A DNA stretch of 64,000 nt from Bacteroidota bacterium (GCA_027619415.1 JAQCFO010000004.1:31835-95834); one strand, 5' to 3'; numbered from the stretch's first letter, positions 34,547 to 45,443 are shown. Numbers and translations are program-made. Notes: a model not told the origin generated them from the sequence alone.

Positions 34547-36016
34547 ATGAAAAATTATTTTAATCAATTACCATTAAGTCAAAAAATTGAGCAATTAGCA
34601 AAATGCAGACTTATGGACACTTCTGAATTTGAAGATGGAGTATCTATATTAAAAGGGAAAAATATTGTAATTATAGGATGTGGAGCCCAAGGGTTGAATC
34701 AAGGTTTAAATATGAGAGATTCAGGTTTGAATGTATCATATGCATTAAGGCAAGCAGCAATTGATCAAAAAAGAGATTCTTACAATAATGCTATATCAAA
34801 TGAATTTAAAGTTGGTACGTTTGAAGCAATGATTCCAAAAGCTGATATGGTTTTAAATTTAACACCTGATAAAAATCATACTGATGTTGTTAATAAACTA
34901 ATGCCATTAATGAAAAAAGATTCAATACTTTCATATTCTCATGGCTTTAATATAGTAGAAGAAGGACTAACTGTGAGAAATGATATTACCGTAATAATGG
35001 TAGCACCTAAGTCTCCTGGAAGCGAATTAAGAGAAGAATATAAAAGAGGTTTTGGAGTTCCAACACTTATAGCAGTTCATCCAGCTAATAATCCACATAA
35101 TAATGGTTTGGATCTTGCAAAAGCTTATGCAGTTGCAACAGGTGGACATAAAGCAGGTGTGTTAGAGTCTTCTTTTGTAGCTGAGGTTAAGTCAGACTTA
35201 ATGGGAGAACAGACAATATTGTGTGGTGTATTGCAAACTGGGTCTATATTATCATTTAATAAAATGATTGAAAATGGTATTGATCCTAGTTATGCCTCTA
35301 AATTAATCCAATTTGGATGGGAAACTATTACTGAAGCCTTAAAGCATGGTGGAATCACTAATATGATGGACAGGTTAAATAATGCAGCTAAAATTGAAGC
35401 TTTTAAAATATCGGAAGAATTAAAAGCTATTATGAGACCATTGTTTCAAAAACATATGGATGATATAATGTCTGGTCATTTTTCATCTATAATGATGGAA
35501 GATTGGTCTAATAATGATGTGAATTTATTAAAGTGGAGAGCTCAAACTGGAGAAACAATATTTGAAAAAACTCCAACAACAACTGATGAAATTTCAGAAC
35601 AGGAATTTTTTGATAATGGATTGCTTATGGTATCATTTATTCGCTCAGGTGTTGAACTAGCTTTTGAAACAATGACTAGTTCAGGAATAATAGCTGAATC
35701 AGCATATTACGAATCATTACATGAAACTCCTTTAATTGCTAATCTTATAGCGAAAAACAAGTTGTTTGAAATGAATAGAATAATTTCTGATACAGCTGAA
35801 TACGGTTGTTATTTATTTGATCATGCTTGTAAGCCTTTACTTAATGACTTCTTTAAGACTATTTCAAATAATCATATTGGAGAGAAGTTTTTAAATAAAG
35901 ATAAAATTGACAATTCAGATTTAATTAAAATAAATGAAATAATTAGAAATCACCCTGTTGAAATTATTGGAAAAAAGCTAAGAAATTCAATGAAATCAAT
36001 GAAATCAATAAACTAA
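34547..36016 (+). CDS. ilvC: Ketol-acid reductoisomerase, class II
   Basis: 489 residues, the length of the long class II (Escherichia coli-type) enzyme with duplicated C-terminal knotted domain, rather than the ~340-residue class I. NADPH-binding [24 protein letters not shown] is near residue 33. Substrate/metal segments: [15 protein letters not shown] and the second-domain [19 protein letters not shown]. It turns acetolactate into dihydroxyisovalerate. The gene ends with a small tandem repeat coding MKSMKS. Confidence 0.96.
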   Translation: MKNYFNQLPLSQKIEQLAKCRLMDTSEFEDGVSILKGKNIVIIGCGAQGLNQGLNMRDSGLNVSYALRQAAIDQKRDSYNNAISNEFKVGTFEAMIPKADMVLNLTPDKNHTDVVNKLMPLMKKDSILSYSHGFNIVEEGLTVRNDITVIMVAPKSPGSELREEYKRGFGVPTLIAVHPANNPHNNGLDLAKAYAVATGGHKAGVLESSFVAEVKSDLMGEQTILCGVLQTGSILSFNKMIENGIDPSYASKLIQFGWETITEALKHGGITNMMDRLNNAAKIEAFKISEELKAIMRPLFQKHMDDIMSGHFSSIMMEDWSNNDVNLLKWRAQTGETIFEKTPTTTDEISEQEFFDNGLLMVSFIRSGVELAFETMTSSGIIAESAYYESLHETPLIANLIAKNKLFEMNRIISDTAEYGCYLFDHACKPLLNDFFKTISNNHIGEKFLNKDKIDNSDLIKINEIIRNHPVEIIGKKLRNSMKSMKSIN

Positions 36017-36020
36017 AAAA

Positions 36021-37601
36021 ATGAATTCTGTACCTAAAAAATTTCAAATAAATAGTGTCATTCACAACAATGAATATTTAATTAACGGAAAAATCTCTAA
36101 ATGGTCAGGTAATAAAGCGAATGTTTATTCTACTCTTTTATGCGATACTGATGAAAAAGAACCTCTTTTAATCGGGACATCTCCCGAAATGTCAACTGAA
36201 TCAGCAATGGAAGCTTTAAATGCAGCTTCAAGTTCTTATGATTCAGGAATGGGAAAGTGGCCAAGAATGAAAGTTTACGAAAGAATTAACTGCATGTCTG
36301 CTTTTGTTCAGAAAATGATTCTTAAAAGAGAGGAGATAGTTAAACTTTTAATGTGGGAAATTGGAAAAAACTTAAATGACTCTAAAAAAGAATTTGATAG
36401 AACAATTGAATACATTAACGATACTATTGAAGAATATAAAAGAATTGACAGAAAGTGTGCAACTATTCAAAACCAATCAGGAGTTAGAGCATTAATAAGA
36501 AGGGGTCCATTAGGTGTTGTTCTTTGCTTGGGACCATATAATTATCCATTAAACGAAACTTTTGCATTGCTTATCCCTGCCATTATAATGGGTAATACAA
36601 CGATATTTAAGCCTGCTAAACACGGTGTTTTATTAATAGCTCCTCTTTTAGAAGCGTTCAAAGAATCTTTTCCACCAGGTGTAGTCAATATCATTTTTGG
36701 AAGAGGTAGGGTTATAGCTTCTCCTATAATGAAAAGTGGAAAAGTTGATGTTTTATCATTAATTGGGCATAGTTCATCAGCTATTGCATTACAAGATTTA
36801 CACCCTCAAAAAAATAGATTACGTTTAGTATTAGGTTTAGAGGCTAAAAATCCTGCAATTATTTTAAAAGATGCAGATTTAGACTTAACAGTAAATGAAT
36901 GTCTCTCCGGATCGCTGTCATTTAATGGACAAAGATGCACTGCTATAAAAATCATTTATGTTCATGAAGATATTAAAGATGAGTTTTTATATAAATTTTC
37001 GAAAAAGGTTGATGAACTAGAATTAGGCATGCCATGGGATAATACGTTTTTAACTCCTCTTCCAGAACCATCAAAACCTCAATATATTTCTGATTTAATT
37101 GATGATGCTACTTCATTGGGAGCTAAAATAATAAACAAAAAAGGTGGAATTAAATATAAAAATTTTGTTTTTCCTGCTGTTCTATATCCAGTATCTAAAA
37201 ACATGAGAGTTTTTAAGGAAGAACAATTTGGTCCAGTTGTCCCTGTTGTTTCATATAATGATGTTTCTAAGCCATTAGATGATATGTGTGATTCAAATTA
37301 TGGACAGCAAGCTAGTATATTTGGAAAAAATGTTGATACATTGGGTCCAATTATTGATTCTCTAGTGAATTTAGTGTGTAGGGTTAATTTAAATAGTGCT
37401 TGTCAAAGAGGACCAGATAAATATCCATTTACTGGCCGAAAAGATTCAGCTGTTTCAACTCTAAGTGTCCATGATGCTTTAAGATCTTTTTCAATTAGAA
37501 CATTCGTTGCTTCTAATGACAACGAATTAAATAAGAGTATTTTAAGAGAAATGATAGATTCTAAAAAATCGAACTTTATTAGGACTGACTATTATCTTTA
37601 G
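36021..37601 (+). CDS. gapN: NADP-dependent glyceraldehyde-3-phosphate dehydrogenase-like aldehyde dehydrogenase
   Basis: 526 residues, ALDH superfamily. Catalytic Cys in [13 protein letters not shown], base Glu in [14 protein letters not shown] (the usual LELGG is altered to LGLEAKNP, as in the flavobacterial GapN-like group), cofactor segment [34 protein letters not shown]. GapN oxidises glyceraldehyde 3-phosphate directly to 3-phosphoglycerate, producing NADPH. Position 4 bp after ilvC suggests it is part of the same transcript, perhaps to feed NADPH to reductoisomerase (inference). Substrate not proven from sequence. Overlaps dnaN tail-to-tail by 4 bp. Confidence 0.8.
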   Translation: MNSVPKKFQINSVIHNNEYLINGKISKWSGNKANVYSTLLCDTDEKEPLLIGTSPEMSTESAMEALNAASSSYDSGMGKWPRMKVYERINCMSAFVQKMILKREEIVKLLMWEIGKNLNDSKKEFDRTIEYINDTIEEYKRIDRKCATIQNQSGVRALIRRGPLGVVLCLGPYNYPLNETFALLIPAIIMGNTTIFKPAKHGVLLIAPLLEAFKESFPPGVVNIIFGRGRVIASPIMKSGKVDVLSLIGHSSSAIALQDLHPQKNRLRLVLGLEAKNPAIILKDADLDLTVNECLSGSLSFNGQRCTAIKIIYVHEDIKDEFLYKFSKKVDELELGMPWDNTFLTPLPEPSKPQYISDLIDDATSLGAKIINKKGGIKYKNFVFPAVLYPVSKNMRVFKEEQFGPVVPVVSYNDVSKPLDDMCDSNYGQQASIFGKNVDTLGPIIDSLVNLVCRVNLNSACQRGPDKYPFTGRKDSAVSTLSVHDALRSFSIRTFVASNDNELNKSILREMIDSKKSNFIRTDYYL

Positions 37602-38716
37602 GAATTAAGCATTACAGGCATAACAAGCATTGTGATTTGTTCGAAATCATTGTCAGTTTTCGTTGGAGTTAAGATTCCAGCTCTATTAGGAAGTGATAAT
37701 TCAAGCTTAACCTCGTCTGAATCAATATTAGACAGCATTTCCACTAGAAATCTAGAATTAAAACCAATTTGTATATCATCTCCATTATAATTACAGCTAA
37801 GTCTCTCTTCCGCTTTATTACTGTAATCTAAATCTTCTGCAGAAATAATCAATTCATTTCCTGTAATTTTTAATCTAATTTGATGAGTTGTTTTATTTGA
37901 AAAAATACTTACTCTTTTTGTTGAATTAAGAAACAAAGCTCTGTCAACAGTAAGTACATTAGGATTTTCTTTTGGAATTACCGCCTCATAATTAGGATAT
38001 TTTCCATCAATGAGTCTGCAAGTTAAAGTTAAATTAGAAAATATAAATTTTGCATTACTTTCATTAAACTCAATATTAACATCAAAGTCATTATTAATTA
38101 AAATTCCTTTTAAAATATTAAGTGGTTTTTTAGGCATTATAAATTCAATTAATTTATCTGATTTATAATCTGTTCTTACATATCTAACTAACTTATGTGC
38201 GTCAGTTGCTACAAATGTGGAATTCTCACTTGAGAATTGAAAGAAAACACCACTCATAATAGGTCTTAAATCATCATTTCCAGAAGCAAAAATCGTAGTA
38301 TTTATAGCTTGATATAAGACTTTGGATGAGATAACAGAATTAGATGCATCAGTAATTGCTAATGTTTTTGGAAAATCATCTCCTTTTGCATAAGCAAGAG
38401 CATACTTTCCGTGATTTGAACTTATTTCTATAATATTGTTTTCTAAAACATTAAATGTTAAAGGTTGTTCTGGAAAAGTTTTTAGAGTATCAATAAGTAG
38501 TTTAGCAGGAATAGCTACAGTTCCTTCCTTGTCAGAGTCAACTTTAACATCTGCAGTAAGAGTAGTTTCTAGGTCTGAAGCTGTAATTCTTAAAATATTT
38601 TTTGAAATTTTAAATAAAAAATAATCTAAAATTGGCAGAGTATTATTAGTATTTAAAATACCTCCTAAAACTTGAATGTTTTTAAGTAATAAAGAACTTG
38701 AAACTATAAACTTCAT
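37598..38716 (-). CDS. dnaN: DNA polymerase III beta sliding clamp
   Basis: 372 residues from the ATG at 38716, giving [21 protein letters not shown]; the track's start at 38752 adds 12 non-conserved residues. Three repeated clamp domains; markers include [15 protein letters not shown] between domains 2 and 3 and the C-terminal [12 protein letters not shown], equivalent to the VMPMRL end that lines the partner-binding pocket. The ring tethers polymerase and repair proteins to DNA. It is not beside dnaA or recF here. Confidence 0.96.
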   Translation of the reverse strand: MKFIVSSSLLLKNIQVLGGILNTNNTLPILDYFLFKISKNILRITASDLETTLTADVKVDSDKEGTVAIPAKLLIDTLKTFPEQPLTFNVLENNIIEISSNHGKYALAYAKGDDFPKTLAITDASNSVISSKVLYQAINTTIFASGNDDLRPIMSGVFFQFSSENSTFVATDAHKLVRYVRTDYKSDKLIEFIMPKKPLNILKGILINNDFDVNIEFNESNAKFIFSNLTLTCRLIDGKYPNYEAVIPKENPNVLTVDRALFLNSTKRVSIFSNKTTHQIRLKITGNELIISAEDLDYSNKAEERLSCNYNGDDIQIGFNSRFLVEMLSNIDSDEVKLELSLPNRAGILTPTKTDNDFEQITMLVMPVMLNS

Positions 38717-38793
38717 AATTAAATTATATACTTGTAAATATATTAGAAACAATCGTTAAAATAAAACTAATTTATTAACACTTTTTACAAGCT

Positions 38794-39624
38794 TCATTCA
38801 AACTGTATAGTTACTATATCTCTATATTTTAATCCGAACAAACTACTTGCTCCCCCTGTTTTCCCTGGGATACTTTTGTATATAGCCAGTTCAAGGAAAT
38901 TCGATTTATTAAAAAGAGCTATTTTCTTACCATCTTCTTTTCTTATTTCTTTTTTAACATCAAACTTAATTGCTTCACTATATGAGTTTACAATTGATTC
39001 AAATTTGTAATTTCGTGCATTGATGGAGTATGGTCTCGACTTGCCAAATTCATCAAAAATAGTTTTCGAAATATTAGTGACAACATTTTCATAATTATCT
39101 ATATAAATAATATTGCCAGTGATTTCTTTGTTTTTTTCATTTATTATTGGATTGATATCATAAAGTTCTTTTAACTCATAAATTCTTTTACCTACAAGAT
39201 CAATAGATCCTCCTCTATATATATGAGCAGCTACTTTAACAAACACATCTAAAACTGGGAAACTGGTAGATTCTTCGTTATGAATATTTATTTCAATTAT
39301 TTTTTCAGGATTAATTTTTGAAGAGATAAGAGACATTATTCCATTATTAGCGCATATAAAATAATGACCATCTAAAATCATAGCAATGTGATTTTGCTCA
39401 GGTGTTTTTTCAGAATCTATCCCTATAATATGAATTGATCCTTCAGGAAAATTCTTATAAGAATTTTGTATTATATAAGCTCCTTCAATTATATTGAAAG
39501 GAGATATATTGTGTGATATATCAATGATATTTATATTTTTAATCTCGTTGTGAAGGGCTCCTTTCAATGAACCAACAAAGTGATCTTTATTACCAAAATC
39601 AGTTGTTAATGTAATTAGGCTCAT
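38794..39624 (-). CDS. S-adenosyl-L-methionine hydroxide adenosyltransferase family (DUF62) protein
   Basis: 276 residues. N-terminal ITLTTDFGNKDHFVGSLKGAL and ICANNGIMSLI-type segments plus C-terminal LFNKSNFLELAIYKS are the hallmarks of the SAM-hydroxide adenosyltransferase/fluorinase family. Known members hydrolyse SAM to adenosine and methionine; fluorinases have a specific halide-site loop that I do not see here. Physiological purpose is unclear. Minus strand, 77 bp before dnaN and possibly independent. Confidence 0.88.
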   Translation of the reverse strand: MSLITLTTDFGNKDHFVGSLKGALHNEIKNINIIDISHNISPFNIIEGAYIIQNSYKNFPEGSIHIIGIDSEKTPEQNHIAMILDGHYFICANNGIMSLISSKINPEKIIEINIHNEESTSFPVLDVFVKVAAHIYRGGSIDLVGKRIYELKELYDINPIINEKNKEITGNIIYIDNYENVVTNISKTIFDEFGKSRPYSINARNYKFESIVNSYSEAIKFDVKKEIRKEDGKKIALFNKSNFLELAIYKSIPGKTGGASSLFGLKYRDIVTIQFE

Positions 39625-39702
39625 TTGTTAAAAAAAATTAATATATAAGATTAAAAATTACATAAATTTACAACTTGCCAATAAATAATACGCATAGCTT
39701 AA

Positions 39703-40656
39703 GTGAAAAAAACTGAATATTTTATTAACCAGATACATCCATCAGAATTTTTTGATAAAAAAGACTATGATCTTGTTTTATTAATAAAGAAACATTTTAC
39801 AAAAATAAAAATAATTCTAAAAGGTGATCGGTTGATTCTAAATGGCGATGCTTCTTTAGTAACTCAATTAACTGCAAGACTAGATACATTATTATTACTT
39901 ATCAAAAGTAAAAACAATATTATTAATGATGAATTTATAAATTCTATTTTAAGTGGAAATGGAAAAGAGATAATAGAAACTAATAAAACTAAACTTATTT
40001 TGTATGGAGTTGGCAAGAAGCCAATAAAGGCACATACTGTTAATCAAATTAAGATTGTTGTTGCATTTGAAAAAAATGATATGGTTTTTGCTGTTGGTCC
40101 AGCTGGAACTGGAAAAACTTATACAGGAATTGCTATTGCAGTTAAAGCATTAAAAGATAAAGCTGTTAAAAAGATAATCTTAACTAGACCTGCCGTTGAA
40201 TCGGGTGAGAGCTTAGGCTTTTTACCTGGAGAATTAAAAGATAAGTTAGATCCCTATATGCAACCATTATATGATTCATTAAAAGATATGATTGCTATAG
40301 AAAAGCTAGAAGATTACATTAAAAGAGGGATTATTGAAATAGCTCCTTTGGCTTATATGCGCGGAAGAACATTAGATGATGCTTTTGTAATTTTAGATGA
40401 GGGACAAAACGCTACTTATAATCAAATGAAAATGTTTTTAACCAGAATGGGTAATAATGCTAAATTTATGATTAATGGAGATCCTGATCAAATCGATCTA
40501 CCTACAAAAATAAAATCTGGTTTAAAGGAAGCAAGTATTTTACTTAAGAACATTAAAGGTATCAAAATTGTACAGTTAGACGATAGTGATGTGTTAAGAC
40601 ATGAAGTTGTAAAAAGAATTATAGATGCTTATAAAACAAAAGAAGAATTAACATGA
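39703..40656 (+). CDS. phoH: PhoH-like ATPase
   Basis: 317 residues, GTG start (no better ATG ahead of the conserved part). Walker A in AVGPAGTGKTYTGIA, Walker B AFVILDEGQNATYNQMKMFLTR and PDQIDLP sensor; the N-terminal ~100 residues form a small KH-like domain. PhoH/YbeZ proteins are linked to RNA helicase activity and ribosome maturation with YbeY, which is not in the window. It overlaps purC by 4 bp (ATGA), so it is translationally coupled to it. Confidence 0.92.
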   Translation: MKKTEYFINQIHPSEFFDKKDYDLVLLIKKHFTKIKIILKGDRLILNGDASLVTQLTARLDTLLLLIKSKNNIINDEFINSILSGNGKEIIETNKTKLILYGVGKKPIKAHTVNQIKIVVAFEKNDMVFAVGPAGTGKTYTGIAIAVKALKDKAVKKIILTRPAVESGESLGFLPGELKDKLDPYMQPLYDSLKDMIAIEKLEDYIKRGIIEIAPLAYMRGRTLDDAFVILDEGQNATYNQMKMFLTRMGNNAKFMINGDPDQIDLPTKIKSGLKEASILLKNIKGIKIVQLDDSDVLRHEVVKRIIDAYKTKEELT

Positions 40657-41603
40657 ATTCAATTACAAAAACAGATTTTAAATTTGAAAATCAAATTTCT
40701 AAATATTCAGGAAAAGTAAGGGATGTATACAATATTGACAATAAATACCTAGTAATGGTTGCTTCAGATAGGTTATCCGCTTTTGATATTGTTTTGCCAA
40801 AGGGAATCCCTTATAAGGGACAAATTTTAAATCAAATTGCATGTAAAATGTTAAATGAAACATCTCATATTGTCCAAAATTGGCTAATAGACTCTCCAGA
40901 TCCAAATGTATCAATTGGACAAATTTGTGAACCTTTTAAAATTGAAATGGTAATAAGGGGTTATTTATCAGGCCATGCTGCAAGATTATATAATTCTGGA
41001 ATAAGACAAATTTGTGGAATTAACATGCCAGAAGGTATGTCGGAAAATGATAAATTCAAATCTCCTATTATAACTCCTACTACTAAAGCAGTAAATGGTC
41101 AGCATGATGAAGATATTTCAAAAGAGGAGTTGTTAAATAAAAACATAGTTTCTATAGAAGATTACAAAATATTAGAAGATTATACATACAAGTTATTTTC
41201 TGAAGGTTCAAGAATTGCAAATAAACAAGGTTTAATATTGGTAGATACTAAATATGAGTTTGGAAAAAATTCAAATGGGGATATAATTTTAATTGATGAA
41301 ATTCATACTCCAGACTCTTCAAGGTATTTTTATTTAGATTCATATAAAAAATTACAAAGATCAAGATCCACTCAAAAGCAATTATCTAAAGAGTTTGTTA
41401 GACAGTGGCTTATAAATAAAGGTTTCCAAGGGAAAAAAGGAGAAGTTATCCCAGAAATGAATTCAGACTATATAAAAGAAGTTTCAGAAAGATACATAGA
41501 GCTTTATGAGAAAATAACTGGATCTAAGTTTGTTAAATCAGAAACAAGCGATATTCAATCAAGAATTCAGTTAAATGTTAATTCTTATTTTAAATCAAAA
41601 TAA
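40653..41603 (+). CDS. purC: SAICAR synthase (phosphoribosylaminoimidazole-succinocarboxamide synthase)
   Basis: 316 residues, the long form. N-terminal KYSGKVRDVYNIDNKYLVMVASDRLSAFD and EMVIRGYLSGHAARLY, then LILVDTKYEFG and LIDEIHTPDSSRYF (ATP/substrate sites). It joins CAIR and aspartate in purine synthesis. Start overlaps the end of phoH; its 3' end overlaps miaA by 19 bp. Confidence 0.96.
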   Translation: MNSITKTDFKFENQISKYSGKVRDVYNIDNKYLVMVASDRLSAFDIVLPKGIPYKGQILNQIACKMLNETSHIVQNWLIDSPDPNVSIGQICEPFKIEMVIRGYLSGHAARLYNSGIRQICGINMPEGMSENDKFKSPIITPTTKAVNGQHDEDISKEELLNKNIVSIEDYKILEDYTYKLFSEGSRIANKQGLILVDTKYEFGKNSNGDIILIDEIHTPDSSRYFYLDSYKKLQRSRSTQKQLSKEFVRQWLINKGFQGKKGEVIPEMNSDYIKEVSERYIELYEKITGSKFVKSETSDIQSRIQLNVNSYFKSK

Positions 41604-42487
41604 GTAGATACTATGCTCTTAACATTATAACTGCGATCAATCCATAAAATATCATTCTTTTTATTTAACCAAGTAATTTGCCTCTTTGCATACCTTCTTG
41701 TGTTTTTTTTAATTTCTTCGATGTAAGTTTCTAAAGATTTTGTACTATTTAAATAATCAAAAAGTTCTTTATATCCTACTGTTTGAAGTGCAGTTAAACT
41801 CTTATACTTTTTGAGCAATTTAACTTCATTCAGTAAGCCACTTATAAGCATTTGGTCAACTCTATTATTAATCAATTTATATAAATCTTTTCTTTCAATA
41901 TTAATTGCAATTGGAAAAACTTTATATGGACGATTTAATTTAGTTTTATTTAAAAAACTTGAGTAAGGTTTTTTGGAAGAAATACAAACTTCTAAAGCTC
42001 TGATAATTCTTCTAGAATTATAAATATCTATTTTTTCATAGTATTTTAGATCAAGCTCTTTTAATTTATTCTGAAGGAATTCTATTCCATTCACTTCATA
42101 CTGCTTGTTTAACTTATTTCTAACACCCAAATCTATTTCTGGAAATTTATCTATACCGTTTATTGAAGCGTCCATGTATAATCCAGATCCTCCAACCATT
42201 ATCATAAAATCGTTAGTTTTGAACTTGTTGTTTAAAATTTCATTTGATTCAATTTCAAAATCATTGATAGTATAACGATCTAAAATAGATTTGTGCTGTA
42301 TACAGTGGTGTCTTACTGTAGAAAGCTCAATACTTGAAGGAACACCGGTTCCAATACTCATTTCTTTGTAAAATTGCCTTGAATCACAGGAAATAATTTC
42401 ACAATTTAATAATTGTGCCAACTCTATACTAAACTTTGTTTTGCCAACTGCTGTAGGTCCAGAAATTGTAATTAAAGTTTTTTTCAT
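41585..42487 (-). CDS. miaA: tRNA dimethylallyltransferase
   Basis: 300 residues. P-loop ISGPTAVGKTKFSIELA, then CDSRQFYKEMSIGTGVPS (substrate), VGGSGLYMDASI and NSRRIIRALEV; the C-terminal TRRYAKRQITWLNKK is the tRNA-binding segment. It adds the prenyl group to A37 of tRNAs reading UNN codons. Last gene of the Gfo-yggS-exonuclease-miaA run; overlaps the exonuclease gene by 4 bp. Confidence 0.95.
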   Translation of the reverse strand: MKKTLITISGPTAVGKTKFSIELAQLLNCEIISCDSRQFYKEMSIGTGVPSSIELSTVRHHCIQHKSILDRYTINDFEIESNEILNNKFKTNDFMIMVGGSGLYMDASINGIDKFPEIDLGVRNKLNKQYEVNGIEFLQNKLKELDLKYYEKIDIYNSRRIIRALEVCISSKKPYSSFLNKTKLNRPYKVFPIAINIERKDLYKLINNRVDQMLISGLLNEVKLLKKYKSLTALQTVGYKELFDYLNSTKSLETYIEEIKKNTRRYAKRQITWLNKKNDILWIDRSYNVKSIVSTYFDLK

Positions 42488-43797
42488 ACTAACTTATCAA
42501 TATTAATTATTTTTTCAACTTTATGTTTATTTATGTAATTAACAATCAATGATTCAGATCCTTCAATTTCTTCTGAACTAGTAATTAACGACTCTAGGAT
42601 TTCTATATTATTAATTTGATAATTAAGAGTAAAATAACCGTATCCTATGTATTTATTGTTTTTAATTAATAGAACACTTTTTTCATCAACACTTCTTCCT
42701 TTATCAATTATTAACATATTGACAAATGGAAAACTATACTTTTTTAATATTTCAAAAATATTTAAATTACTTTTCTCAGATTTATTACTTTCTAGATTAT
42801 ATTTCATGTTTAAAACTGATAGTTTTTTATTAGCAAGTTTTAACGATGAATATGTTTCAATAAATTCTATAGAGTCGTGATAATGCAATATTCTTAGAAA
42901 TTTAAAATTATCATTATCTGTACAAATTTCTAAACCAAACTTCTTTATGGTATTTTTCAATAAGCTGTTAAACTTAGGCTGATGGGTTTTTATTTCCTTA
43001 TTCTCTTTTAATAGGGCTATCAGTTCACTTCCAGTATTTTCATAGCTTACATCGTTTAATTCTAATCTAATTTTCAATGATTTGTTACTAATTCCAGTTA
43101 AATGTTGATTAACCCTATTTTTAATAGATTTACTTTTTCCTATATAAATAATTTTTCCGTTAGAATCGTGAAAATAATATATTCCTATTTCATTTTTTAA
43201 ATTTTTTACTAAATCTGCCCATTTGTTTATTTTTGGTTTAACATCTTTTACAATTGAACTATTGAATATCTCTTTTTTTATGTCTTTTACAAGTAATAGT
43301 TTGAATAATTCTAATGTAGCTTTAGCATCTCCAGAAGCTCTGTGCCTATTACTAATTGGAATTCCAAGTGATTTTACCAAGTTTCCTAATTTATAAGAAC
43401 TCATGTTTGGAATTAGTTTTTTTGAAAGATTAACAGTACATAGCTGAGGAGTTATAAATTCATATCCTAATCTATCAAACTCTATTTTCAGCATCCTATA
43501 GTCAAATGATGAATTATGTGCTACAAGAATAGTTTTATCTGTAATTTCTAATATTCTTTTAGCAATTTGAAAAAATTTCGGTGCATTTACTAACATATTA
43601 TCCGTTATACCTGTTAATTGCTGTACAAAGGGTTGTATTGGTATTTCAGGGTTAACTAAACTTATAAATTGATCAATAATATCTACTCCATCAAATTTAT
43701 AGATGGCAATTTCAGTAATACCTTCTTGATTAAATTTTCCTCCTGTTGTTTCTACGTCAATAATTGAATACAATTTTTTTTTATTTACGTTTACCAA
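42484..43797 (-). CDS. Exonuclease (DnaQ-like DEDDh) fused to a GIY-YIG nuclease domain
   Basis: 437 residues. The N-terminal ~170 residues are a DEDDh exonuclease: IIDVETTGGKFNQEGITEIAI, VAHNSSFDYRMLKIEF and HRASGDAKATLELFKLL (catalytic Asp/Glu/His). The middle (about 200-280) is a GIY-YIG domain: GIYYFHDSNGKIIYIGKSKSIKNRVNQHL. The C-terminal ~150 residues resemble the poorly conserved part after GIY-YIG in UvrC-like (Cho) proteins. The combination is known in Bacteroidetes and is annotated as PolC-type exonuclease/UvrC-like; it is probably a repair nuclease. Start is TTG at 43797 or a nearby TTG just before YSIID; uncertain by about 9 codons. Confidence 0.85.
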   Translation of the reverse strand: MVNVNKKKLYSIIDVETTGGKFNQEGITEIAIYKFDGVDIIDQFISLVNPEIPIQPFVQQLTGITDNMLVNAPKFFQIAKRILEITDKTILVAHNSSFDYRMLKIEFDRLGYEFITPQLCTVNLSKKLIPNMSSYKLGNLVKSLGIPISNRHRASGDAKATLELFKLLLVKDIKKEIFNSSIVKDVKPKINKWADLVKNLKNEIGIYYFHDSNGKIIYIGKSKSIKNRVNQHLTGISNKSLKIRLELNDVSYENTGSELIALLKENKEIKTHQPKFNSLLKNTIKKFGLEICTDNDNFKFLRILHYHDSIEFIETYSSLKLANKKLSVLNMKYNLESNKSEKSNLNIFEILKKYSFPFVNMLIIDKGRSVDEKSVLLIKNNKYIGYGYFTLNYQINNIEILESLITSSEEIEGSESLIVNYINKHKVEKIINIDKLV

Positions 43798-44431
43798 AAA
43801 TAGTGCTACCTAACCTTATAAGATTACTTTGGCATTCAATTGCTATATTATAGTCTCCACTCATCCCCATCGATAAAATATCAAGAGATAATTTTTTTTT
43901 ATGCTTGTTAAACAAATCTTTTAAAGAGTTGAATTGACTTTTTATAATATCTTGATTATTAGTGAAGCTAGCCATTCCCATTAATCCAACAACTTTAAGA
44001 TTGTTAAATGTGGATAATAGTTCATCTTTCATAATCATATCAAAATCATTAATTGAAAATCCGAACTTTGTTTTATCATTAGTGATGTCAATCTGAATTA
44101 AAATATTAATGATTTTAGTATTATTTATTGCTTGTTTATTGATTTCTTTAATAAGTTTAATACTATCCACACTGTGTATTAAATGAATAAACGGAGCTAT
44201 ATATTTAACTTTATTTGTTTGAAGGTGACCAATCATGTGCCATTTAATATCTTTTGGAAGGGCATCATGTTTTAAAATTAGTTCTTGGATCTTGTTTTCA
44301 CCAAAATCTAATTGGCCAGTATTATAAGCTAATATAATATCCTCATTTGGTTTAGTTTTTGAAACCGCAACAAGACTTACATTTTGAGGTAATTCATATT
44401 TAATTTTCTGTAAATTATCGACAATGTTCAT
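43781..44431 (-). CDS. YggS-family pyridoxal-phosphate homeostasis protein
   Basis: 216 residues, single TIM barrel like the N-domain of alanine racemase. PLP lysine in SLVAVSKTKPNEDI; DFGENKIQEL; WHMIGHLQTNKVKYI; SMGMSGDYNIAIECQSNLIRLGSTIFG closes the phosphate site. It binds PLP and balances vitamin B6 pools; no catalytic reaction is known. Overlaps the oxidoreductase by 4 bp and the exonuclease by 17 bp. Confidence 0.94.
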   Translation of the reverse strand: MNIVDNLQKIKYELPQNVSLVAVSKTKPNEDIILAYNTGQLDFGENKIQELILKHDALPKDIKWHMIGHLQTNKVKYIAPFIHLIHSVDSIKLIKEINKQAINNTKIINILIQIDITNDKTKFGFSINDFDMIMKDELLSTFNNLKVVGLMGMASFTNNQDIIKSQFNSLKDLFNKHKKKLSLDILSMGMSGDYNIAIECQSNLIRLGSTIFGKRK

Positions 44432-45384
44432 TGAATTTTTTTAATAATTTTATTGGCCAAATTCAGAGCTAAATAACCGTCTTCTAAACTTATAACTGGT
44501 TTTGAATTATTGTTTATTGTAAAGGCAAATGAATTATGCTCTTCAACAATTGCATTAGTTATTTTTATTTCTGGATTCTGATAATTTATTTGTTTTTTAT
44601 CTCCGTTGGAATTTTCAATAATCATTGCATATTTATCTGAATTATTAATTGCATTAGATATTTTTACAATTTCACTTTTCTTTTCTAAAAAATCTACAGA
44701 AATATAGGTATGATTTTGAAAAAAACGAGTTTTTCTCATGTTTTTTAATGAAATTCTACTTGATGTGAAGTTTGCAACACAACCATTTTCAAATTCAACT
44801 CTTGCATTGGTAATATCAGGTGTTTCACTAATTACACAAACTCCATTCGCACTTACTGATTTAATTTTTGATTTAACTATGCTAAGAACAATATCTATAT
44901 CATGGATCATAAGATCTAGAACTACTGAAACATCATTTCCTCTTGGATTAAATTCAGCAAGCCTATGGCATTCTATGAATTTTGGATTATTGATAGTCTC
45001 TTTTATACTCACGTAAGCTGGATTAAAACGTTCAACATGACCGACTTGACCAATTAGATTTTTATCTTTTGCTAATTGAACTAACTCTTTAGCTTGCTTA
45101 ACAGTAGAAGTAATTGGTTTTTCAATAAAAATATGTTTATTATTTTCTAAACATATTTTAGCTATTTCATAATGAGTAGTGGTATTAGAACAAATAAAAA
45201 CCACATCAACTGAATTTATTAAATCAATCGCATCTTTAAAGTTAATATAATCAACACCTAGTTTTTTGGATTTTTTTAAATCTTTATCATGAAATCCTAT
45301 AACATCATATAATTTTGACTCGTTAAGAAGCTTAAGATGAATAGTACCCAAATGACCTGTTCCAATAACACCTACTTTTATCAT
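44428..45384 (-). CDS. Gfo/Idh/MocA family oxidoreductase
   Basis: 318 residues. N-terminal NAD(P)-binding VGVIGTGHLGTIHLKLL, then HIFIEKPITSTVKQAKEL with the EKP catalytic motif, and LDLMIHDIDIVLSIVK with the family's H-D-x-D site. The substrate, probably a sugar or inositol-like compound, cannot be told from sequence. First gene of a four-gene minus-strand unit with overlapping junctions, divergent from pcm. Confidence 0.88.
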   Translation of the reverse strand: MIKVGVIGTGHLGTIHLKLLNESKLYDVIGFHDKDLKKSKKLGVDYINFKDAIDLINSVDVVFICSNTTTHYEIAKICLENNKHIFIEKPITSTVKQAKELVQLAKDKNLIGQVGHVERFNPAYVSIKETINNPKFIECHRLAEFNPRGNDVSVVLDLMIHDIDIVLSIVKSKIKSVSANGVCVISETPDITNARVEFENGCVANFTSSRISLKNMRKTRFFQNHTYISVDFLEKKSEIVKISNAINNSDKYAMIIENSNGDKKQINYQNPEIKITNAIVEEHNSFAFTINNNSKPVISLEDGYLALNLANKIIKKIQ

Positions 45385-45443
45385 CTAATATTTTTTTCAA
45401 AAATACAATTCTTATTTATTAATTTTATAATAATTAAAAGCTA

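Noticed and set aside
35985-36014. Tandem ATGAAATCA repeat at the ilvC 3' end
   Set aside because: Two units only, encoding MKSMKS; ordinary replication slippage at a protein tail.
38794-39624. Fluorinase/chlorinase in place of SAM hydroxide adenosyltransferase
   Set aside because: The halide-binding insertion expected of fluorinases was not found; the plain hydrolase family is the safer call.
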